A stretch of DNA of 61,463 bases from an uncultured Bacilli bacterium. Lineage in GTDB: Bacteria; Bacillota_I; Bacilli_A; RF39; UBA660. Both the position numbers and the translations under genes were made by a program. The DNA lies in NCBI GenBank assembly GCA_944363715.1, contig CALVUX010000010.1, positions 1-61,463 of the forward strand, written 5' to 3'. Under the pieces are notes generated by a model, which saw nothing but the letters and a program-made list of their open reading frames with translations, made no database searches and was not told the origin of the DNA. This document shows positions 55,414 to 61,463 of the stretch, in pieces (the first letter of the stretch is position 1; every line of letters starts with the position of its first letter).

Positions 55414-55774
55414 TTCTACTATTTTTTAGTTTTAAATTGTTACTTCTATTTTGCATTTTAATTAACTTCTTTTTATTATTATAATCAGGTATTGGATACT
55501 TAGTATCAACTCTTCCTTCTGCAATAGTAAATTCTATTAAATCATCATCAATACTTAATCTTTTAGAAACTTCTAATTCATTTAAAGTCTTATAAATTTT
55601 CTCTAAAGCATCTTCTAAACTATTATCTTTGCTATCATAAAATTTATAAATTTTATCTAAAAAATGAACTTCGTCTTCTACTCTTACATAACTAATATTA
55701 TGTTGAGATAAATATCTCAATAAAAAATCAATAACCTCTTCTTTAGCATTAGTATATATATTTTTAATATTCAT
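55409..55774 (-). CDS. hypothetical protein coupled to ABC-F gene
   Basis: 121 residues, not recognised: an N-terminal helical half with charged residues (EEVIDFLLRYLSQHNIS), a middle of alternating Lys/Asp helices and a basic Asn/Lys tail (KMQNRSNNLKLKNS). Starts 2 nt after the ABC-F stop codon, so it is in its transcript. May act on the ribosome with the ABC-F protein, but this is a guess from position. Confidence 0.6.
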   Translation of the reverse strand: MNIKNIYTNAKEEVIDFLLRYLSQHNISYVRVEDEVHFLDKIYKFYDSKDNSLEDALEKIYKTLNELEVSKRLSIDDDLIEFTIAEGRVDTKYPIPDYNNKKKLIKMQNRSNNLKLKNSRK

Positions 55775-55776
55775 AA

Positions 55777-57360
55777 TTACTTTCTCTCATAATACTCATC
55801 AAATGTCATTCTCCTATCTATAATAGAACCATCATCTAATATTTCAATAACTCTATTACAAACAGTTTGATTTAATTCATGGTCTCTTGAAGTTAAGATT
55901 AACTCTCCTCCAAAGTTCTCTAATCCTTTATTTAATGATGTAATACTCTCTAAATCTAAATGATTAGTAGGTTCATCTAATATAAGAAAATTAGGCTCTT
56001 CTAACATTAATTTACTTAACATACAACGTGCCTTCTCTCCTCCTGATAAAACACTAACTTTCTTAAATACATCTTCACCTGAAAATAACATTCTTCCTAA
56101 GAAACCTCTTAAGTGTGTCTCATCATCTACTCTATAGAATTGTGATAACCATTCTAAAATATTTTTATCATTTTCAAAATAACTACTATTATCTTGGGGT
56201 AAATAACCAGCATCTATTGTTTTACCAAACACTACTTCTCCTTCATCACATTCACTAACACCTGCAAGTATATCAAAAAGTGTTGTCTTTGCTAAATCAT
56301 TATTAGATATAACTGCAATTTTATCTCCTCTAAGAATAGTAAATGATATTTTATTAAGTATTTTCTTACCATCTACTTCTTTACTTAAATTATCTACTTT
56401 AAGTACTTCTTTACCAATATTTTTAGTAATTTTAAAATCTATATAAGGATATTTTCTAGATGAAGGTACAATTTCGTCTAATTCAATTTTTTCTAACATC
56501 TTCTTTCTAGAAGTAGCTTGCCTACTCTTAGAAGCGTTAGCACTAAACCTTGCAATAAAGTCTTGTAACTCTTTAATCTTTTCTTCTTTCTTCTTATTAG
56601 CATCCTTCATTTGTTTTAAAGCTAACTCACTAGACTGATACCAAAAGTCATAATTACCTATATACAAATTCATTTTACCATAATCTATATCTACTATATG
56701 TGTACATACTTTATTTAGGAAATGTCTATCATGACTAACAACTATTACGGTATTAGGATAATTAATAATAAACTCTTCTAACCAACTAATTGCATCTAAA
56801 TCCAAACTATTAGTAGGTTCATCTAATAAAAGAATATCTGGATTACCAAATAAAGCAGATGCTAACATTACTTTAACTCTTAACTTAACAGGTATATCTT
56901 TCATACTTTTTTCAAAGTATTCATCACTAACTCCTAAATTAGTAAGAAGTATCGCTGCTTGGTCTTCTGCATTCCAACCATCCATATCTAAAAACTCTGC
57001 TTCAAGGTCTGCTAATCTATACCCATCTTCTTCAGTAAACTCAGTATGAGAATATAACTCTTCTTTTTCTTTCATTATCTTATAAAGTCTATCATTACCC
57101 ATAATAACAACATCAAGTACTCTCATATCATCATACTGATAGTGGTCTTGTTTTAATATTGATATTCTTTCATCCTTACTAACAGTAATATCTCCTGTAG
57201 TAGTATCAATCTCTCCTGTAAGAAGCTTTAAAAAGGTACTTTTCCCAGCCCCATTCGCTCCTATTATTCCATAACAATTACCATTAGTAAATTTTAAATT
57301 AACATCACTAAACAAAGTTCTCTTATCAAACTTTAAACTAACATTATTTACTTGTAACAT
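55777..57360 (-). CDS. ABC-F family ATPase (YbiT/YkpA-like)
   Basis: Two nucleotide-binding domains in one chain: Walker A GANGAGKST (about 35-43) and, in the second, SNNDLAKTT, a divergent P-loop that lacks the GxxGxGK glycines. The signature LSGGEKARCML in the second half and LLLDEPTNSLDLD / LILDEPTNHLDLES Walker B motifs are clear. The linker (about 230-310) has the charged coiled coil of ABC-F proteins, which act on ribosomes rather than as transporters. 527 aa. Confidence 0.92.
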   Translation of the reverse strand: MLQVNNVSLKFDKRTLFSDVNLKFTNGNCYGIIGANGAGKSTFLKLLTGEIDTTTGDITVSKDERISILKQDHYQYDDMRVLDVVIMGNDRLYKIMKEKEELYSHTEFTEEDGYRLADLEAEFLDMDGWNAEDQAAILLTNLGVSDEYFEKSMKDIPVKLRVKVMLASALFGNPDILLLDEPTNSLDLDAISWLEEFIINYPNTVIVVSHDRHFLNKVCTHIVDIDYGKMNLYIGNYDFWYQSSELALKQMKDANKKKEEKIKELQDFIARFSANASKSRQATSRKKMLEKIELDEIVPSSRKYPYIDFKITKNIGKEVLKVDNLSKEVDGKKILNKISFTILRGDKIAVISNNDLAKTTLFDILAGVSECDEGEVVFGKTIDAGYLPQDNSSYFENDKNILEWLSQFYRVDDETHLRGFLGRMLFSGEDVFKKVSVLSGGEKARCMLSKLMLEEPNFLILDEPTNHLDLESITSLNKGLENFGGELILTSRDHELNQTVCNRVIEILDDGSIIDRRMTFDEYYERK

Positions 57361-57400
57361 AATACCACCTCAAAACAATTAAAATTTTAACAGAAAACTA

Positions 57401-57432
57401 AAGAAAAAGAAAGTCATTTCAATACTTTCTTT
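57401..57432 (-). terminator. terminator of the EEP pair
   Basis: AAAGAAAGT pairs with ACTTTCTTT (9 bp perfect) across the 3' end of the 57414 gene; on the - strand TTTTTC follows. Confidence 0.7.
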
Positions 57433-58058
57433 AAAGTTACCTCTATAGGATAAGCTTCCCCTATTTTAGATACTTCAGTCATACCTACTAATTTATGAAC
57501 ATTCATACATTCTAAATTTCTAGATACAAAGAAATGATTTAACATTTCTCTATTATTTTTAGCATGCGTCTTTTGTCCTATTAAAGTAGAAACATCTTCT
57601 AAATCAAATGCATCACAAAATAAATTTGTATCAACTTCTCTTGGAAATCTTCCTGCAACTATTCTACTTTTTACATAATGTGGGTCATCTTCTTTTGAAT
57701 AAACATCACAAGCTTTAAATACTTTATCCATATCTTTAGGATTCTTACAATTAACATTAATAATAGATAAAGGACTTCTATCATAATAAGTTACAAAACT
57801 ATTAACAATACCAAAATTAGAAAAATCAATATCACAAACAAGAAAACTACTTCTTAAAAATGTTATAACTTTATTATTACTATTTATCTCTTCATAACCT
57901 AAATTTCGATAACTAACATTTATATCATTCCCCTGCAACATAATAATATCATAATCTTCTTCTTTAATAAAATCCCTTAAATATTCTTTTTTTCTCTTAT
58001 CTTTAACAGGTATAAAACCTCTTCCTAAATTCATACTAAATATTTTTAAATTTTTCAT
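57414..58058 (-). CDS. degenerate EEP-fold protein B
   Basis: 214 residues of an endonuclease/exonuclease/phosphatase-like fold: NLKIFSMNLGRG (strand 1), YDIIMLQGND (usual IMLQE, with Gly43 replacing the catalytic Glu), a middle VAGRFPRE where GDFN is expected, then MLNHFFVSR and a C-terminal AYPIEV, where catalytic SDH is normal. All key residues are replaced, so hydrolase activity is unlikely. The gene overlaps the start of its upstream paralogue's 3' end by 23 bp. No other function can be named. Confidence 0.65.
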   Translation of the reverse strand: MKNLKIFSMNLGRGFIPVKDKRKKEYLRDFIKEEDYDIIMLQGNDINVSYRNLGYEEINSNNKVITFLRSSFLVCDIDFSNFGIVNSFVTYYDRSPLSIINVNCKNPKDMDKVFKACDVYSKEDDPHYVKSRIVAGRFPREVDTNLFCDAFDLEDVSTLIGQKTHAKNNREMLNHFFVSRNLECMNVHKLVGMTEVSKIGEAYPIEVTLKKVLK

Positions 58059-58647
58059 AATCGCTTCTCACTTTCTTATAAGTAATATCAACAACCATAG
58101 GTTGTACTTCAACTGATTCCATCATATGACTATCTACTACCCTAGCATCTAATTCTTTAGATACAAGAATATGATTACTTCTAGGCCCACTACAAATATT
58201 ATCAAGATTATATTTATCACAAAAACTATCTATATTTACATTCTGTAATGTTCCTGCTAAGACTTTATGGTCTATGTTTTTATATTCTTTAAATATTCTT
58301 TTAAATCCACTTAAGCTTTCTTTCTTATATTTCTTTACGTTATAAAAAGCTAAATCTTCTCCATTTACAAATCTAGTAATATAGCCACCACAATCATACT
58401 GTAAATAATCATCTACAAACACTAAATCAGGTTTCATTAAAAATAAATAATTTAAATAATTATAAATTTTTGCATATTCATTATCTTCAACTACAGTATT
58501 ATAAATTAAATTATTATCTCCTTGTAATAAAGCTAAATCAACATCTAAATTTCTAATATAATCTATTACTCTTTTAGATTTCTCTTCTTTACTTTTAACT
58601 AAAGTAAAAGAATCTAAATCAAAACTCATAATTCTAAGCTTTTCCAT
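58036..58647 (-). CDS. degenerate EEP-fold protein A
   Basis: About 203 residues of the same layout as protein B: LRIMSFDLDSF, DLALLQGDNN (Gly43 in place of catalytic Glu), VLAGTLQNVNIDSFCDKYNLD and SNHILVSKEL, then VQPMVVDI where the catalytic His-Asp pair would be. Start set at ATG 58647 with GGAGGAG upstream; the open frame to 58677 is not preceded by one. Co-transcribed and overlapping with B, and the two diverge strongly. Confidence 0.65.
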   Translation of the reverse strand: MEKLRIMSFDLDSFTLVKSKEEKSKRVIDYIRNLDVDLALLQGDNNLIYNTVVEDNEYAKIYNYLNYLFLMKPDLVFVDDYLQYDCGGYITRFVNGEDLAFYNVKKYKKESLSGFKRIFKEYKNIDHKVLAGTLQNVNIDSFCDKYNLDNICSGPRSNHILVSKELDARVVDSHMMESVEVQPMVVDITYKKVRSDYEKFKNI

Positions 58648-58687
58648 ACTTCTCCTCCAGTGATTTATATTATACAACTAATACTTC

Positions 58688-61300
58688 TTAAACACAACCA
58701 AGTTTCCCTTTACTTTTAAGATATAATTTTCTAAAGAATTCTACTGGTATAACCGAAAAAGCACAGATTAGCATTATCTCTATTTCTTTTAGACTAAGAG
58801 ATGTTGTTCTAAACAAATCTCCTCCATAGTATATAAGTATAACTTGTACTATTACTATAAAGATAATTACTCCTAAAAAGACTTTATTAGATAAAAGGTT
58901 AGCGAAAATATTAAGGCGACTTGTCCTAGCATTAAAACTATTAAATATCATCATAAAGATAAATAATCCAAAGAATGCACTCATAAAGTAAATATCATTT
59001 CTACCACTTCTAAAGAAGGAATGAATAAAAGGACTTTTTAAGAAGAAAATACAAAGTAAAAAAGAATAAATACTAGTAAAGACTATCTCATGAATCATAT
59101 AACTATTTAATATTTTCTCATCACGCCTCTTAGGAGGTTCTTCCATATATTCTAAAAGAGGTGCTTCATAAGAAAAAGCAATTCCTGCAAGAGTATCCAT
59201 AACCATATTAACCCAAAGCATTTGAATAACTGTAACTGGATTAGCGACTCCAATAAATGGTCCTACTATTGATAAGAAAACAGCACAGAAATTAACTGTT
59301 AATTGAAAGATAATAAATTTACGAATACTTTTAAAGATTGTTCTACCATAAAGTATAGATTTTACTATAGAATTAAAGTTATTATCAAGTAAAATTATAT
59401 CAGATGCTTCTTTAGCAACTTCAGTACCACTTCCCATACTAAAACCAACATCACTCATCTTTAAAGCAGGAGCATCATTAACACCATCCCCTGTCATACC
59501 TACAACAAGACCTAACTCTTGACTAAGTCTTACTAATCTACTCTTATCAGTAGGTAAAGCTCTTGCCACAACACATAATTTAGGAATAATCTCTTTAACC
59601 TTTTCATCACTCATACTATTTAACTCACTACTAGTAAGAACAATATCTCTATTACTACTAATAATTCCTGCATCTCTTGCAATAGACTTAGCAGTTACTT
59701 TATTATCACCTGTTATCATAACTGTCTTAATACCAGCTTTTCTAACTAACTCTATTCCATCCTTTACTTCTTCTCTTAATTCATCTTTAATAAATAATAA
59801 AGATATAAAAGTTAACCCCTTCCCTTCATCCATCGCAAGCATTAAGACTCTAATACCCTTCCTTGCATATTCATCAATTATATTAACAATTCTATTTTTA
59901 TTAACAAAAGGAACACTCCTTCCACTAGAAGAAATATAATATTTACACTTATCAAGTAATACTTCAGAAGCTCCTTTATAATAAGTTATCTCTTTATTCC
60001 CATCCAATACTTTAGTATAGGAATACTTATTCTTACTATCAAAAGGGACTTCTTTTATTTTTTTAACAGAATAATTATTCTCCCCTAAATAATTAACAAC
60101 CGCCTTATCAGTAGCATTCCCCCCAATCCAAATATTTTTTTTCTCGCTATAAACACAATTAGTATTAGATAAAATCGCTTTTTTCAAAACATTATAGTAA
60201 GTTATACTATTCTTAAGTCTCTCTTTTTCTTTATAATAATCTAAATTACCAAACATAACCCCTACTACTTCAAGTTCCCCTTTAGTAAGAGTACCTGTTT
60301 TATCAGTAAATAATATATTTAAACTACCAGCAGTCTCTATTCCCATAAGTTTCCTAACTAAAACATTATCTTTAAGCATTCTTTTCATATTACTAGATAA
60401 TACCAAGGTTATCATCATAGGTAACCCTTCAGGAACAGATACTACTATTATTGTAACTGCAAGTGTTAAAGCTTGAAGGAAATAGGCAAACAGTAAAGAA
60501 GTATCAGATAAAGTAACAACAATTCTACTTATATCAAAGTTATTATCTATAATAAGAACAGAAAAAAGATAGGAAAATGCTACTAAAAATGCTCCAATAT
60601 AGCCTATTCTACTAATTACTTTAGCAAGATCTCTTAGTCTTATCTTTAAAGGACTTTCTCTTGTCTTTTCTTGTAATTCTAAAGATATCTTTCCATAAAA
60701 AGTATTTACTCCTACTTTAGTAACTATCATCTCTCCAACTCCATGATAAATTACACTACCTCTTAAAAGTTCATTACAATTACTAGGATTAATACCCCCT
60801 ATAAAAGGTTTCTTATAGACTTCTTTACTTTCCCCTGTAATAGATGCCTCATCTACACTAAGTTCTCCTTTAATTAAAACTCCATCAGAAACTACCCTAT
60901 CACCACTTTCAAGTAAAATAATATCTCCTACTACCACATCGTTAATATCTATTAACATTACTTTACTATTACGTCTTACTTTTACTTTAATAGATTCCGC
61001 TTCACTTTGTAATTTTAAAAAAGCTTTTTCACTTCCATACTCTGATATAGTAGAGATAAATGATGCAAGAAAAATAGCGATTACAATACCAACAGTCTCA
61101 TACCAATCAAAGTCTTGAATTAAAAAGATTGTTTTAATACCAAGAGCAATTAAAAGTATTTTTATAATAGGGTCTCCTAAGCTTCTAATTAAACTCTTAA
61201 AAAAACTATCTTTTTTTATCATTACCAAAGCATTACTACCATACTTATCCCGAGATTTAATTACTTCTTCATTACTAAGACCATTACTATTTATTTTCAT
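58688..61300 (-). CDS. calcium-translocating P-type ATPase (P2 type)
   Basis: About 870 residues. TGESKEV (actuator), PEGLPMM (helix 4 Ca2+-site motif), phosphorylation DKTGTLTKGE, KGASEVLL (nucleotide domain) and TGDGVNDAPALKMSDVGFSMG (hinge) are all present, as in Ca2+ pumps of the PacL/PMCA group; NMVMDTLAGIAFSYE in helix 6 adds the N-x-x-M-D ion-binding set. It should export Ca2+ or a similar ion. Start set to ATG 61300 with GGAGGATACTT upstream. A second P-type ATPase lies at 1097-3430. Confidence 0.94.
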   Translation of the reverse strand: MKINSNGLSNEEVIKSRDKYGSNALVMIKKDSFFKSLIRSLGDPIIKILLIALGIKTIFLIQDFDWYETVGIVIAIFLASFISTISEYGSEKAFLKLQSEAESIKVKVRRNSKVMLIDINDVVVGDIILLESGDRVVSDGVLIKGELSVDEASITGESKEVYKKPFIGGINPSNCNELLRGSVIYHGVGEMIVTKVGVNTFYGKISLELQEKTRESPLKIRLRDLAKVISRIGYIGAFLVAFSYLFSVLIIDNNFDISRIVVTLSDTSLLFAYFLQALTLAVTIIVVSVPEGLPMMITLVLSSNMKRMLKDNVLVRKLMGIETAGSLNILFTDKTGTLTKGELEVVGVMFGNLDYYKEKERLKNSITYYNVLKKAILSNTNCVYSEKKNIWIGGNATDKAVVNYLGENNYSVKKIKEVPFDSKNKYSYTKVLDGNKEITYYKGASEVLLDKCKYYISSSGRSVPFVNKNRIVNIIDEYARKGIRVLMLAMDEGKGLTFISLLFIKDELREEVKDGIELVRKAGIKTVMITGDNKVTAKSIARDAGIISSNRDIVLTSSELNSMSDEKVKEIIPKLCVVARALPTDKSRLVRLSQELGLVVGMTGDGVNDAPALKMSDVGFSMGSGTEVAKEASDIILLDNNFNSIVKSILYGRTIFKSIRKFIIFQLTVNFCAVFLSIVGPFIGVANPVTVIQMLWVNMVMDTLAGIAFSYEAPLLEYMEEPPKRRDEKILNSYMIHEIVFTSIYSFLLCIFFLKSPFIHSFFRSGRNDIYFMSAFFGLFIFMMIFNSFNARTSRLNIFANLLSNKVFLGVIIFIVIVQVILIYYGGDLFRTTSLSLKEIEIMLICAFSVIPVEFFRKLYLKSKGKLGCV

Positions 61301-61393
61301 AAGTATCCTCCTACAAAATACTATGAAAATAATAATAAGGATAATATAATTAAAGAATGACAAAAAAATACATATAAATTAATATAGACCGTG

Positions 61394-61427
61394 TATAATC
61401 TAGTGTGTAAATAAAACATACTAGATT
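61394..61427 (+). promoter_or_regulatory. promoter with overlapping inverted repeat
   Basis: TATAAT (61394-61399) overlaps a 12-bp inverted repeat, AATCTAGTGTGT/ACATACTAGATT with one G:T, loop 61409-61415. The repeat spans the expected start, so it looks like an operator rather than a terminator. A + gene begins beyond the window (GAGGAG at 61449). Confidence 0.45.
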
Positions 61428-61463
61428 TTATTTATCAAAAATAATAAGAGGAGATGGTATAAA

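Overview
The window is a 61 kb stretch of a low-GC, AT-rich bacterial chromosome. It uses the standard bacterial code: TGG for Trp, and TGA read as a stop (for example at 5495-5497). The genes point to a Gram-positive, walled, fermentative anaerobe in the broad Bacilli / Erysipelotrichia / RF39 neighbourhood: PolC-type replicase, D-Ala-D-Ala ligase and MurF, lipoteichoic acid synthase, sortase with a thioester surface protein, pyruvate formate-lyase with its activase, pyrimidine phosphorylase, a YaaH-like LysM/GH18 enzyme, and strong AGGAGG ribosome-binding sites. All six tRNA genes encode CCA. The taxonomic placement is inference. I see no rRNA, CRISPR array, transposase, integrase or phage module.

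Layout. 1-6.7 kb: tRNA-Ser, a P-type ATPase, an MBL hydrolase, tRNA-Lys, a DUF4186 gene with a coupled 37-codon ORF, a hypoxanthine/uracil-type DNA glycosylase and a CopZ-like HMA protein. 6.7-7.0 kb: a 30-codon hydrophobic ORF in an RNA that can fold in mutually exclusive ways (the most system-like new signal here). 7.0-10.4 kb: a compatible-solute ABC transporter with a permease/binding-protein fusion. 10.4-15.6 kb: galE, a tRNA-Arg/tRNA-Pro transcript, LysM-GH18, YitT and GNAT genes. 15.6-20.6 kb: accessory-looking genes, including a frameshifted 2H phosphoesterase, an AlbA_2/RecG-like regulator behind 11-bp repeats, a transglutaminase-like protein, tRNA-Gly, tRNA-Cys and an XRE regulator. 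20.6-22.5 kb: a GntR-controlled ABC exporter with a visible operator. 22.5-30.5 kb: UDG-like, HAD, pflA-pflB, a 54-aa membrane protein, a DUF4143 ATPase, VOC, collagen-like and TspO genes. 30.5-35.2 kb: a GT2-TPR protein, two unknown proteins, a metallophosphoesterase and a membrane-anchored protein. 35.3-46.8 kb: hydrolase-murF-ddl, a tandem pair of unknown paralogues, polC with an upstream partner, a tail-anchored coiled-coil protein and a ferredoxin. 47-53.9 kb: a probable seven-gene cell-surface operon (thioester adhesin, sortase, membrane protein, LTA synthase, membrane-anchored protein, HAD, RluB). 53.9-61.4 kb: pyrimidine phosphorylase, ABC-F protein, two apparently inactive EEP-fold paralogues and a Ca2+-type ATPase.

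Many listed ORFs begin upstream of the real start, so I moved starts to fit ribosome-binding sites. Intrinsic terminators are abundant and mark transcript ends well, many of them shared between convergent genes. Candidate new biology, in my order of interest: (1) the 30-aa peptide locus with a 14-bp inverted repeat that competes with its own terminator stem; (2) the overlapping pair of catalytically degenerate EEP-fold proteins; (3) the thioester adhesin and overlapping sortase that appears to lack the catalytic Arg; (4) phased 23-bp repeats upstream of the gene preceding polC; (5) the tandem unknown paralogues at 39 kb; (6) several uncharacterised proteins with Cys-His-Asp or kinase-like patterns.
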